Positions 33,021 through 41,391 of a stretch of 64,000 nt of DNA are shown here, in pieces. This DNA comes from Nitrosomonas sp. (lineage in GTDB: Bacteria; Pseudomonadota; Gammaproteobacteria; Burkholderiales; Nitrosomonadaceae). The position numbers were made by a program, and so were the translations under genes. The notes under the pieces were generated by a model. That model worked only from the letters and a program-made list of their open reading frames with translations, searched no databases and was not told the DNA's origin. The DNA lies in contig JADJBK010000006.1 in NCBI GenBank assembly GCA_016703745.1, positions 1,736,001 through 1,800,000 of the forward strand, read 5' to 3'. How positions within the stretch are numbered: the stretch's first letter is position 1; each line of letters opens with the position of its first letter.

Positions 33021-34280
33021 ATGCAAAAACTCATTATCCAGGGAGGACAGGAGCTTTGTGGAGAGATCCGTATTTCCGGCGCTAAAAATGCGGCTCTGCC
33101 CGCAATGTGTGCGTCACTGCTGACTGGCGAAACCATGGTATTGCAAAATATCCCTAATCTGCAGGACGTGGCAACCATGATGGCGCTGCTTGAGCAGATT
33201 GGTGTGCGTATTCTAGCAAATGATGAGGGTGATATCGCATTTTCGGCCACTACGGTTATCAATCCAACCGCACCTTATGAGATGGTTAAAACCATGCGGG
33301 CGGCTATTCTGGTGTTGGGTCCCCTGTTGGCGCGCACTGGACAGGCGCACATCTCACTACCGGGTGGTTGCGCAATTGGCTTGCGTCCGGTAGACCAGCA
33401 TATCAAGGGATTGCAGGCGATGGGAGCTGAAATCAGCATTGAACAGGGATACATCCAAGCGCGCGCTGATCGTCTGACAGGTGCGCGTATCATTATGGAT
33501 ATTGTTACTGTTACGGGCACAGAGAATTTGATGATGGCGGCTACCCTGGCGCACGGCATAACGATCCTCGAAAATGCCGCGCGTGAACCAGAAGTGATCG
33601 ACCTTGCCAATTGCCTGATCAGCATGGGTGCAAAAATACAAGGTGCGGGTAGTGACATTATCACCATTGAAGGCGTGGAAAGACTGCACGGCGGATTGCA
33701 TGTGGTTATGCCTGATCGGATCGAAACGGGAACCTTCCTGACTGCAGTAACGGCTTGTGGTGGTGAAGTTCACCTGATGCATACCCGCGCTAATTTGCTG
33801 GATGCCGTTCTGGATAAACTTGTTGAAGCGGGTGCCAGTATTGATGCTGGTGAGAACTGGATTCATCTCAGCATGAGTCGTCGGCCGCGCGCCGTCAGTC
33901 TGCGCACGGCTCCGTACCCCGCCTTTCCTACTGATATGCAGGCGCAATTCATGGCGATGAATACGATTGCTGAAGGGACAGCTGTAATAACAGAAACTAT
34001 TTTCGAGAATCGTTTCATGCATGTCCAGGAGTTGCAACGACTTAATGCCAATATTCATGTCGAAGGTAATACCGCCATTGTTTCCGGAGTTGCTGGACTG
34101 GGTGGCGCCAAGGTGATGGCAACCGACCTGCGTGCATCTGCCTGCCTGGTGATTGCGGGCCTGATTGCGTCAGGAGAAACCGAGATCAGCCGAATTTATC
34201 ATTTGGATCGCGGTTATGAGCAGATTGAAACCAAACTGGAGCGACTTGGCGCAAATATTACTCGTATAAGGGAAGGATGA
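33021..34280 (+). CDS. murA: UDP-N-acetylglucosamine 1-carboxyvinyltransferase
   Basis: MurA makes the first committed step of peptidoglycan synthesis, moving enolpyruvate from PEP to UDP-GlcNAc; it is the fosfomycin target. The start at 33021 gives the family N-terminus 'MQKLIIQGGQELCGEIRISG' and 419 residues. Then come 'AKNAALPAMCASLLTGETM', 'RTGQAHISLPGGCAIGLRPV' with the catalytic Cys, 'VTGTENLMMAATLAHG' and 'YPAFPTDMQAQFMAMNTIAE'. No clear ribosome-binding site precedes this ATG; the frame opens earlier but the extra residues overlap ridA and are not conserved. Confidence 0.97.
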   Translation: MQKLIIQGGQELCGEIRISGAKNAALPAMCASLLTGETMVLQNIPNLQDVATMMALLEQIGVRILANDEGDIAFSATTVINPTAPYEMVKTMRAAILVLGPLLARTGQAHISLPGGCAIGLRPVDQHIKGLQAMGAEISIEQGYIQARADRLTGARIIMDIVTVTGTENLMMAATLAHGITILENAAREPEVIDLANCLISMGAKIQGAGSDIITIEGVERLHGGLHVVMPDRIETGTFLTAVTACGGEVHLMHTRANLLDAVLDKLVEAGASIDAGENWIHLSMSRRPRAVSLRTAPYPAFPTDMQAQFMAMNTIAEGTAVITETIFENRFMHVQELQRLNANIHVEGNTAIVSGVAGLGGAKVMATDLRASACLVIAGLIASGETEISRIYHLDRGYEQIETKLERLGANITRIREG

Positions 34281-34305
34281 AGGGAGTAATAAAAGGTTGA
34301 GGATG

Positions 34306-34335
34306 AAAAAAGCCCCCGGTTAAGCCGGAGGCTTT
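34306..34335. terminator. Bidirectional Rho-independent terminator
   Basis: AAAAAAGCCCCCGG / CCGGAGGCTTTC forms a 10-bp stem with one mismatch around a short loop, A-rich on the left and T-containing on the right. It lies between the converging murA and the leftward gene ending at 34352 and can serve both. Confidence 0.85.
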
Positions 34336-34351
34336 CAGGTAATTAAACCAG

Positions 34352-35017
34352 TCAGTCTTTCAGCAATGAAGGGGGGTTGTAGGTTATTACCACGGTTCCC
34401 AAGCGGGAATTTAGTCCCATCACCGGTACGACCAGCATTTTTCTACCTTTGCTATCTGATGTCATGGTGACTTTGCGTTGATTCAGCACTTCTTTTGGAT
34501 ATGTTTTTGCGGCGGCTTCATCTTCCAGTCTTTTATCGGTTGATACCAGCAGTTTGCCTTCTTCACTGATCAGCACAACCCGTTCTGTATCCTTGGTTTT
34601 GACGAGTTCGGTCAGGTATTGATCAATTTGATCCAGGTTATTGCGTAGCAATTCACCGCGTACTGCCCAGGCAAGTACTTGTCCGAAGCGCTCTTCTTCA
34701 TTCTTGTATTGACTATCAGCATATTCACGAGCTTTTTTCATCAAATCGTTACGTTCCAGCTCAAGCTGTTGAGCAAGCTGGGCTTGTCCTTTTTCCAAAC
34801 GAGAATCAGCTTGATTGACGGCAATCTGTTTCCAGATAAACATGAGTAACAGCACTGCTACAAATGCCAGAAGTGACCAGGAGGGCAATTGTTTTTGTTG
34901 GAGTTCGGCGAGAGGTGCGCATTTCTTGGTCAGAATATTCCATAGCGAAGCAGGCTTGCTCCATTCAATCTTATCCTTGGACTGATCGCCCCCATTTTGC
35001 GTGTATTGATCTGACAT
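34352..35017 (-). CDS. Membrane-anchored protein of unknown function
   Basis: The start at 35017 has AAGGAG upstream; the longer frame has none. The 221-residue protein has a hydrophilic N-terminus (about 45 residues), one membrane helix 'SWSLLAFVAVLLLMFIW' (about 48-64), a helical, probably coiled-coil stretch ('SRLEKGQAQLAQQLELERND'), then a mixed domain with 'ERVVLISEEGKLLVSTDKRL' and 'MLVVPVMGLNSRLGTVVITY', like a small sensory or Cache-type fold. It has no kinase, HAMP or signalling output. I do not recognise the family. Confidence 0.75.
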   Translation of the reverse strand: MSDQYTQNGGDQSKDKIEWSKPASLWNILTKKCAPLAELQQKQLPSWSLLAFVAVLLLMFIWKQIAVNQADSRLEKGQAQLAQQLELERNDLMKKAREYADSQYKNEEERFGQVLAWAVRGELLRNNLDQIDQYLTELVKTKDTERVVLISEEGKLLVSTDKRLEDEAAAKTYPKEVLNQRKVTMTSDSKGRKMLVVPVMGLNSRLGTVVITYNPPSLLKD

Positions 35018-35218
35018 AAAATTTAGCTCCTTAAATAAATGAATGAGTGCCACAAGTGAAAACGGCTAATTATCCATCATTCCCTTTCAAAGGGAAAGCA
35101 TGGTAATAAACATTCAGGGAATTTCTTGTAACAAGTGTTGCATATTCAGCAAATTGTGTCCGGAAGAGAATAACTTTCCCGGTAAAATAGCGGTCTTTTA
35201 TCTAAAAGACAACGCGCA

Positions 35219-36604
35219 GTGGAACAAGACAAAAAAAAATGGTCAGGTCGCTTCAACGAACCCGTTTCAGAATTGGTGGCGAGATACACTGCTTCGGTAG
35301 GGTTTGATTACAAGCTGGCTGAATACGATATCCATGGGTCGCTTGCCCATGCGCATATGCTGGCTGCGGCTGGCATTATTGGCAGTAATGATCTTGCCGC
35401 TATTGAGCGCGGCCTGGAGCAGATTCGTGATGAAATCCGCAACCATCAGTTTGACTGGCAGATTGAGCGCGAGGACGTGCACCTCAATATCGAACATCGA
35501 CTTACTGCGCTGGTGGGTGATGCTGGCAAGAGGCTGCATACTGCCCGCTCGCGCAACGATCAGGTCGCAACCGATATTCGCTTGTATCTGCGTGCCGCCA
35601 GCGATGAAATTATCAGTCTGATACGGGTATTACAACGGGCGTTGCTGGAGCTGGCCGAACAGCACGCTGACACCATCATGCCGGGTTTTACCCATCTGCA
35701 GGTTGCGCAACCTGTTACTTTTGGTCACCATCTGCTGGCATATTTTGAAATGCTGCAACGCGATGTGCAGCGTCTGCAGGACAGCAGACGGCGTATCAAC
35801 CAGCTGCCACTGGGGGCGGCGGCGCTTGCGGGTACCAGTTATCCGATCGATCGCGAAGCCGTTGCGCGGGAACTCGGGTTTGACGGAATATGCCGGAATT
35901 CGCTTGATGCGGTTTCTGACCGGGATTTTGCCATTGAATTTTGTGCCTGCGCTGCGCTTATCATGACGCATTTGTCACGTTTCTCGGAAGAGCTGATCCT
36001 GTGGATGAGCCCTTCATTTGGCTTCATTGAACTGGCTGACCGTTTCTGCACCGGTTCATCGATCATGCCGCAGAAGAAAAACCCTGATGTGCCGGAGCTG
36101 GTTCGGGGTAAAACCGGTCGGATCAATGGCCATCTGGTGGCATTACTGACATTGATGAAATCGCAGCCATTGGCGTATAACAAGGATAATCAGGAGGACA
36201 AGGAGCCGCTGTTTGATACTGTCGATACGCTGAGGGATACCTTGCGTATTTACGCTGACATGATGACAGGCGTACAGGTCAATCAGGCCGCAATGCGTCA
36301 GGCGGCGTTACGTGGGCACGCCACGGCAACCGATCTTGCCGATTATCTGGTCAGAAAAGGCATGCCGTTTCGTGATGCGCACGAAATCGTGGCAAACGTG
36401 GTTCGTGCCGCTGAAAGCAAACAGTGTGACCTCAGTACGCTTTCATTGCCGGAGTTAAAACAATTCTCGGCCATCATCGAAGCTGACGTTTTTGCCATTC
36501 TGACTCTGGAAGGTTCGCTGCAGAGCCGCAATCATCCAGGCGGCACGGCACCTGACCAGGTTCGCCAGGCAATCATGCAGGCAAGAAAACTGGTGGCCGA
36601 ATGA
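35219..36604 (+). CDS. argH: Argininosuccinate lyase
   Basis: ArgH splits argininosuccinate into arginine and fumarate, the last step of arginine synthesis. The 461-residue protein starts with GTG at 35219 (family N-terminus 'KKKWSGRF'), and has 'EDVHLNIEHRLTALVGDAGK', 'LHTARSRNDQVATDIRLYLR', 'MPGFTHLQVAQPVTFGHHLL', the signature 'GSSIMPQKKNPDVPELVRGK' (about 283-302) with the catalytic Ser, and 'LRGHATATDLADYLVRKG'. Upstream lies about 200 bp with 'ggtaaaatag' as a possible -10. Confidence 0.97.
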   Translation: MEQDKKKWSGRFNEPVSELVARYTASVGFDYKLAEYDIHGSLAHAHMLAAAGIIGSNDLAAIERGLEQIRDEIRNHQFDWQIEREDVHLNIEHRLTALVGDAGKRLHTARSRNDQVATDIRLYLRAASDEIISLIRVLQRALLELAEQHADTIMPGFTHLQVAQPVTFGHHLLAYFEMLQRDVQRLQDSRRRINQLPLGAAALAGTSYPIDREAVARELGFDGICRNSLDAVSDRDFAIEFCACAALIMTHLSRFSEELILWMSPSFGFIELADRFCTGSSIMPQKKNPDVPELVRGKTGRINGHLVALLTLMKSQPLAYNKDNQEDKEPLFDTVDTLRDTLRIYADMMTGVQVNQAAMRQAALRGHATATDLADYLVRKGMPFRDAHEIVANVVRAAESKQCDLSTLSLPELKQFSAIIEADVFAILTLEGSLQSRNHPGGTAPDQVRQAIMQARKLVAE

Positions 36605-36611
36605 TGTTGCC

Positions 36612-37517
36612 ATGCCGCGCGCGCCGAGTCTTTCATTAACGGAGCCCCCCTGGCCAGGGATTGCGGCCCGGCTGGCAGAAGAAGTTGAACCGGAATTTTT
36701 AGCTAAACGCATCGTATCTATTGGTGGGGGGTGTATCAGTCAAGCCTTCTGTTTTGAGGGTAGTCAGCAACGTTTCTTTATCAAAGTTAACTCCGCCAAT
36801 TGCCTGCCCCTGTTTTCCAGCGAAAGCGCGGGGTTGGATGAAATCAGGCAATCCGCAACGCTGCGCGTGCCACGACCATTATGTTATGGTATTGAGCGGG
36901 ATCATGCCTGGTTTGCGCTTGAATTTATTCCGTTACAAAATCATGGAAATCAGATAACACTGGGCACTGCGCTTGCCAGCATGCACCGCCACACTGCCGA
37001 CCAGTTTGGCTGGAAGCATGACAATACGATTGGCGCAACCTTGCAGAAAAATACCCCGTCTCTTGACTGGATTGCATTCTGGCGAGAGCATCGCCTGAAT
37101 TTTCAGCTCAGACTGGCTCAAAAAAATGGCTATGGTGGTCATCTGCAGCGACTCGGGGAACGGTTAATGCAGGATGTGGCGGATTTCTTTGATACGACAC
37201 CAGTTGCCTCCCTGCTGCATGGTGATTTATGGAGCGGTAACTATGCTTTTGACGATGGGGGTCAGCCGGTAGTATTCGACCCTGCCGTTTATTACGGTGA
37301 TCGTGAAGCTGATCTGGCCATGACCGAACTGTTTGGAGGGTTTTCAGCCGATTTTTATGCTGCCTACCAGGCGGCCTGGCCTTTGGATGGTGGTTATCGC
37401 GTGCGCAAGCAACTCTATAATCTGTATCATATCCTCAATCACCTCAATTTATTTGGAGGGCATTATCTGCATCAGGCAGAAGTGACCATGAGCGAGTTGC
37501 TGGCCGAAATACACTGA
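36612..37517 (+). CDS. Fructosamine/ketosamine-3-kinase family protein
   Basis: These kinases phosphorylate sugar-protein adducts (ketosamines) and so help repair glycated proteins. The 301-residue protein has 'IVSIGGGCISQAFCFEGSQQ' (nucleotide loop, about 35-54), 'RFFIKVNSANCLPLFSSESA' with the catalytic Lys and Glu, 'LGTALASMHRHTADQFGWKH', the catalytic 'LLHGDLWSGNYAF' (about 195-207) and 'PVVFDPAVYYGDREADLAMT'. It starts 8 bp after argH and is probably cotranscribed. Confidence 0.92.
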   Translation: MPRAPSLSLTEPPWPGIAARLAEEVEPEFLAKRIVSIGGGCISQAFCFEGSQQRFFIKVNSANCLPLFSSESAGLDEIRQSATLRVPRPLCYGIERDHAWFALEFIPLQNHGNQITLGTALASMHRHTADQFGWKHDNTIGATLQKNTPSLDWIAFWREHRLNFQLRLAQKNGYGGHLQRLGERLMQDVADFFDTTPVASLLHGDLWSGNYAFDDGGQPVVFDPAVYYGDREADLAMTELFGGFSADFYAAYQAAWPLDGGYRVRKQLYNLYHILNHLNLFGGHYLHQAEVTMSELLAEIH

Positions 37518-37609
37518 TCTCTCGTCATCCGACAACAAGAACACCGCAATCTTCAAAAAGGTGCAGAATTGCGGATTTTCTGTCAACTAACCTATAAGGA
37601 ACGTTAAAT

Positions 37610-39058
37610 ATGAGCGAAGCCAATGTCATCAGGCATCTTGCCAATCTTGAGAAACACCTGGCTGAAGAGCATCCGGATAATCCGGTGCTGGCCAAGGCTG
37701 TTCACAGTTTCAGAAAACTGGATCAGGTCGCACAGGATCTTGGTCTGTTGAACCGGGATGAAACCTATGCAACTTCAGTGACCTGGTGGCCAATGATTGC
37801 GGTACTCGGCACTTTTTCATCCGGAAAATCAACCTTCATCAATTCTTATCTGGACCTGCATCTGCAACGAACCGGCAATCAGGCCGTCGATGACAAGTTT
37901 ACGGTCGTATGCTATAGCCGTCATGATGAAATCAAGACCTTGCCCGGTGTGGCACTGGATGCGGATCCGCGCTTTCCGTTCTACCAGATTAGCCGCAGTA
38001 TTGATGAAATTGCCGAGGCTGGTCCGCAGCGTATTGATGCCTACATACAACTCAAGACCTGCCCATCAGAAAAAATTCGTGGCAAAATTCTGATTGATTC
38101 GCCAGGGTTTGATGCGGACAGTCAACGTTCTTCTACCCTGCGGTTGACGCAGCACATTATCGATCTTTCTGATCTGGTGCTGGTGTTCTTTGATGCGCGC
38201 CATCCGGAGCCTGGTGCCATGCATGACACCCTGGAATATCTGGTTACTTCGACCATCAATCGCCCGGATGCCAACAAATTTCTTTATATTCTCAATCAGA
38301 TCGACGTCACCGCCAGAGAAGATAATCCTGAGGAAGTGGTCTCGGCCTGGCAGCGTTCACTGGCGCAGTCCGGATTGCTGGCGGGGCGTTTTTACCGGAT
38401 TTATGATAAAGAAGCCGCGATGCCAATCGAAGACCTTCAAGTACGCGAGCGTTTTGAGAAAAAACGTGAGGAAGATATGACCGACATCTACGCACGAATG
38501 CAACAAATTGAAATCGAACGTTCTTATCGTATTGCTGCCATGCTCGAACAGACTGCTGATACCATCGAAAATCAGACGGTCGGTAAGTTGAAAGCCATGC
38601 TGGATCAATGGAAAAGCAAGGTGTTCCTGTTTGATGGGATTATCTTCGGCTTACTGCTGGTGCTGGCTGGCACGGCGCTGACCCTGACAGATAGCTGGCA
38701 TCTCGTGAGGGATTGCGTAAATGGCCTGACCGCCGGTGAAACTTCCTCGGTACTGATGGCCGGACTTTCACTCATCTTCGCCGGTTATATCCATTTCACA
38801 ATCCGTGGCAGGGTGGCAGGCAGCATGCTGAAAAAAATACCCAATGAATTTGGGCACGACCATAACGCTATCAAACAATTCAGTCAGGCTTTTAGCAAGA
38901 GTACCGCAGGCTATCGGCCCCTGTTTTTACAGAAGCCGGCTGGCTGGAATTCCGATAATCGGCGGGTACTGGCGCAGGTAAAAGATGATGCCAACGATTA
39001 TATCCAGCTCCTGAATGATCAATTTACCGACCCATCTGGACATCAGCAGGATCGTTGA
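37610..39058 (+). CDS. Dynamin-family GTPase with membrane hairpin
   Basis: The 482-residue protein has a GTPase domain with P-loop 'GTFSSGKSTFINSYL' (about 66-80), switch 2 'LIDSPGFDAD' (about 159-168), and 'LYILNQIDVTARE' as the NKxD-like motif (here NQID). A helical region and two neighbouring hydrophobic segments (about 343-361 and 375-396) follow, like the membrane paddle of bacterial dynamin-like proteins, which remodel or repair membranes. RBS: AAGGAACGTTAAAT. It stands just before the attC array; whether it is itself mobile is open. Confidence 0.85.
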   Translation: MSEANVIRHLANLEKHLAEEHPDNPVLAKAVHSFRKLDQVAQDLGLLNRDETYATSVTWWPMIAVLGTFSSGKSTFINSYLDLHLQRTGNQAVDDKFTVVCYSRHDEIKTLPGVALDADPRFPFYQISRSIDEIAEAGPQRIDAYIQLKTCPSEKIRGKILIDSPGFDADSQRSSTLRLTQHIIDLSDLVLVFFDARHPEPGAMHDTLEYLVTSTINRPDANKFLYILNQIDVTAREDNPEEVVSAWQRSLAQSGLLAGRFYRIYDKEAAMPIEDLQVRERFEKKREEDMTDIYARMQQIEIERSYRIAAMLEQTADTIENQTVGKLKAMLDQWKSKVFLFDGIIFGLLLVLAGTALTLTDSWHLVRDCVNGLTAGETSSVLMAGLSLIFAGYIHFTIRGRVAGSMLKKIPNEFGHDHNAIKQFSQAFSKSTAGYRPLFLQKPAGWNSDNRRVLAQVKDDANDYIQLLNDQFTDPSGHQQDR

Positions 39059-39184
39059 TATCACGCTGCCATTAAATGTCTTTGATACGATGGATCTTCT
39101 GGTGATAATGGTTGGCGCAATCTGCTGTGCAGACTCCTTGGTGCATGATTTGGATATTTGTCCGGCTCATGCGTCAGGGGGCGT

Positions 39185-39236
39185 TTATAACGAGTAGTTC
39201 CACGGGACGTCGCCGCCCGTTATTACTGCGTTAGGT
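39185..39236 (+). repeat. attC-like recombination site a
   Basis: 'TTATAACG.AGTAGT' on the left pairs with 'ATTACTGCGTTAGGT' on the right, with the extra unpaired base typical of attC sites. The right end GTTAGGT (39230-39236) fits the GTTRRRY core and the left end is a weaker YAAC-type box. An inner ACGGG/CCCGT hairpin is present. It bounds the left side of the first cassette and is not followed by an integrase gene. Confidence 0.7.
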
Positions 39237-39287
39237 GTTCGTCCGGCACTTAACCGAAGAAAAAAGGACAAGACATTGGGAAAAAAT

Positions 39288-39794
39288 ATGAAAAAATCGG
39301 TATTTATATTAATACTGTCAGCAACGCTGCTTGGCGGTTGTGCAACAATTGTTGGGGACAAAATTCAACTTGTTCCAATATCCAGCACCCCAAGTGATGC
39401 AACGATACTCATTACTGATGAAAAAGGGATTCAAGTATTTAAGGGCTTAACACCAACAAGTGTTACGCTACAAAAAAGTGATGGCAGTTACTGGGGCAAA
39501 AAGAGCTTTACTGTAGAAATTACTAAAGCAGGTTATGAAAAGCAAGTGATCCCAATCACTGCCCGTGCAAACGGATGGTACATTGGTGGAAACTTTATTT
39601 TTGGGGGACTCATCGGTTGGTTTATCGTTGATCCACTAAATGGTGCGATGTATACGCTATCCCCTGAACAGATAACATCAACCTTGGATGAAAAAGTAGC
39701 TCACAACAATAATACAACTGATGGAAGTATATCTATTGTTTTGATTCAGGATGTGCCGTCAGAACTGCGTCACCAAATGAAGAGAGTGAATTAA
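39288..39794 (+). CDS. Cassette 1: lipoprotein
   Basis: The ATG at 39288 ('MKKSVFILILSATLLGGCAT') gives a lipoprotein signal with lipobox L-G-G-C; an in-frame start at 39276 would add four residues. Of about 168 residues, the part after Cys has 'VPISSTPSDATILITDEKGI', 'FKGLTPTSVTLQKSDGSYWG', a PEGA-like fold, then a hydrophobic glycine-rich stretch 'WYIGGNFIFGGLIGWFIVDP'. Proteins of this type are common in integron cassettes. It is bounded by attC sites at 39185 and 39798 and is more AT-rich than chromosomal neighbours. Confidence 0.82.
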   Translation: MKKSVFILILSATLLGGCATIVGDKIQLVPISSTPSDATILITDEKGIQVFKGLTPTSVTLQKSDGSYWGKKSFTVEITKAGYEKQVIPITARANGWYIGGNFIFGGLIGWFIVDPLNGAMYTLSPEQITSTLDEKVAHNNNTTDGSISIVLIQDVPSELRHQMKRVN

Positions 39795-39797
39795 AGT

Positions 39798-39878
39798 ACC
39801 TAACAATGGCATCGTGTGGGGCTGGCAACCGCGCCGCTTCGCTTTGCGGTTGCCAGCCCCACATGCCAGTAGTTATGT
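39798..39878 (+). repeat. attC recombination site b
   Basis: Left core ACCTAAC (39798-39804) matches RYYYAAC; right end GTTATGT (39872-39878) is close to GTTRRRY. Between them an 18-bp near-perfect stem, TGTGGGGCTGGCAACCGC and its complement, gives the folded bottom-strand structure recognised by integron integrases. It stands just after the lipoprotein stop. Confidence 0.82.
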
Positions 39879-39891
39879 GCAAGGAAAATAG

Positions 39892-40131
39892 ATGAGTCCT
39901 ACGGTATTCAGAGAGAAGGGATATAGGTTCTTCTTTTTCTCGCGTGAGGAATCACGGATGCACGTGCATGTGGTGTCCGGGGATGGCGAAGCGAAGTTCT
40001 GGCTTGAGCCGGAACTCCTGCTTGCGAAAAACTATCGTTACAATCGGCAGCAGTTGGAAGAAATAGAGTCACTTATCGAGGAACACTATCATGAGCTTAT
40101 CGGCGCATGGAAACATTACTTCGGCGGTTGA
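39892..40131 (+). CDS. Cassette 2: DUF4160 protein
   Basis: The 79-residue protein 'MSPTVFREKGYRFFFFSREE' ... 'RMHVHVVSGDGEAKFWLEPE' is a clear DUF4160 member, with the H-x-H motif after the S-R-E-E block. DUF4160 genes are almost always paired with DUF2442 genes, and the pair has been proposed to act as a toxin-antitoxin-like or mobile-element module. AAGGAAAATAG precedes the start. It overlaps the next gene by 41 bp. Confidence 0.9.
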   Translation: MSPTVFREKGYRFFFFSREESRMHVHVVSGDGEAKFWLEPELLLAKNYRYNRQQLEEIESLIEEHYHELIGAWKHYFGG

Positions 40132-40357
40132 AGTAACAAATATTTCCAGTCACGGAATCTGGTTGTTGGTTCATGACCGAGAGCTATTCTTGCCGTACGA
40201 TGAATTTACTTGGTTCAAGAATCAACCAGTAAAGGTAATTATGAATGTTGAGGAACCCTCACCCGGTCACTTTTATTGGCCTGATATCGATGTGGACCTC
40301 ACGGAAGAAATTATTGAACATCCAGAACGGTTCCCAAATAAAGCAAAGAGCACATAA
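40091..40357 (+). CDS. Cassette 2: DUF2442 protein
   Basis: The 88-residue protein 'MSLSAHGNITSAVEVTNISS' ... 'HGIWLLVHDRELFLPYDEFT' ... 'IDVDLTEEIIEHPERFP' is a DUF2442 member, partner of the DUF4160 gene in front. Its stop codon lies inside the next attC site, the usual compact cassette arrangement. Confidence 0.9.
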   Translation: MSLSAHGNITSAVEVTNISSHGIWLLVHDRELFLPYDEFTWFKNQPVKVIMNVEEPSPGHFYWPDIDVDLTEEIIEHPERFPNKAKST

Positions 40358-40414
40358 CGAGTAAGGTTAGATTGTGATCGCGAAGCGAGCCACAATCTGA
40401 ACCGATTGTTGGAC
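40352..40414 (+). repeat. attC recombination site c
   Basis: Left core ACATAAC (40352-40358) and right core GTTGGAC (40408-40414, a full GTTRRRY match) flank a stem GGTTAGATTGTG / CACAATCTGAACC with a single unpaired base. It overlaps the DUF2442 stop codon. Confidence 0.85.
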
Positions 40415-40867
40415 AAGCCCGGTGGGGCTGTCATGATTCTGCTTGTTATGGAAATATCTCTCTGACCGGTGCGGCGCTATCGGGTTCTATTCCGCGTCAT
40501 ACCCAAAATTTCACCGCTAAAAGTTGCCATTGCAGCAACCTGTTCTGCGCAACCTGCCATTCTTGATGCGTTTTCACCTGATTTCACCCTTTCGCAGGGC
40601 GAGTGCGCCCCAGCCTGCCAAGTCCGGCAGGTTGGGTACGGACAATCTTCATCACCCCGTCACAACATTTGCAGCGACTCATCGAGCGTGGTTGCGGTGG
40701 AGGGAGCACGACACGTTTGATCAGTTGCGCCAGTGGTACCGGAAGTACGGGAACGCGCTGTCCGACTATTGCGAGAACACCAGGGCGAGTATGCGTCGGA
40801 GTGGGCAGGGCCGTGGGTCCGATTAGCGTTAGCGTAATCGGAGCTACGCGGGCTGAAAAGGGATACA
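40415..40867. other. Long leader of cassette 3, probable decayed insert
   Basis: These 453 bp precede the antitoxin gene in cassette 3, far more than the usual few tens of bases. They contain a GCCTGCCAAGTCCGGCAGG hairpin and, in one rightward frame (about 40640-40826), a coding-like run 'RAWLRWREHDTFDQLRQWYR' that ends in a stop and has no clear start. I take this as an old insertion or a broken cassette, not as a gene. Confidence 0.4.
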
Positions 40868-41110
40868 ATGCCCGACATGAACAATATTTCTATTTCCGAT
40901 ATTCTTGAGCTTCCTATACAGGAGCGTATTCGTCTTGTTGAGCTTATTTGGGACAGCGTTGCAGCTGTGCCTGAAGCCGTGAAGGTTTCGCCTGAACTGA
41001 AGATTGAGCTCGAAGCACGAATGGCAGAGTTTGAGGCAAACCCGGAAGCTGGTTATTCTTGGGAGCAGGTGAAATCCTGCCTTAAAGATGGCTCATGGCG
41101 TTCCGCCTAA
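40868..41110 (+). CDS. Cassette 3: addiction-module antitoxin
   Basis: The 80-residue protein has 'ISDILELPIQERIRLVELIW', 'DSVAAVPEAVKVSPELKIEL' and 'ARMAEFEANPEAGYSWEQVK', the pattern of the PF09720 'putative addiction module component' antitoxins. AAAAGGG precedes the ATG. It overlaps the toxin gene by 16 bp, so they are translated together; it should neutralise the ParE-type partner and probably represses the operon. Confidence 0.92.
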   Translation: MPDMNNISISDILELPIQERIRLVELIWDSVAAVPEAVKVSPELKIELEARMAEFEANPEAGYSWEQVKSCLKDGSWRSA

Positions 41111-41391
41111 AATTTTCTTCGCGGGCGTTGCGTGAAATTGGCGAAGCTCAAGAGTGGTATGAATTGCAAAGCCCTGGTCTCGGTGAAGAGTTCATCGCCG
41201 CAATGGAGTTACAGCTAAAGCGGCTAGAACAAGCACCTCTGCTTTATGCTGAGGTAATTCCTGATGTTCGCCGAGCTCTCCTGCCGCGATTCCCTTACGG
41301 TTTGTTTTATGCGGTACGGGGCAATCTCATACATATTTTCGCTGTGTTACATGATGCTCGTGATCCGAAACGTTGGTCAAAAAACCGCTAA
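41095..41391 (+). CDS. Cassette 3: RelE/ParE superfamily toxin
   Basis: The 98-residue protein has 'RLKFSSRALREIGEAQEWYE', 'LQSPGLGEEFIAAMELQLKR', 'RRALLPRFPYGLFYAVRGNL' and 'IHIFAVLHDARDPKRWSKNR', the diagnostic blocks of ParE-like toxins paired with PF09720 antitoxins (gyrase or ribosome targets in the superfamily). Its stop codon lies inside the next attC, as in many integron-borne TA cassettes that stabilise arrays. Confidence 0.93.
   Translation: MAFRLKFSSRALREIGEAQEWYELQSPGLGEEFIAAMELQLKRLEQAPLLYAEVIPDVRRALLPRFPYGLFYAVRGNLIHIFAVLHDARDPKRWSKNR

Noticed and set aside
37540..37590. Terminator after the fructosamine-kinase gene
   Set aside because: CCGCAAT/ATTGCGG makes only a 7-bp stem with a long loop and a poor T-run; not strong enough to list.
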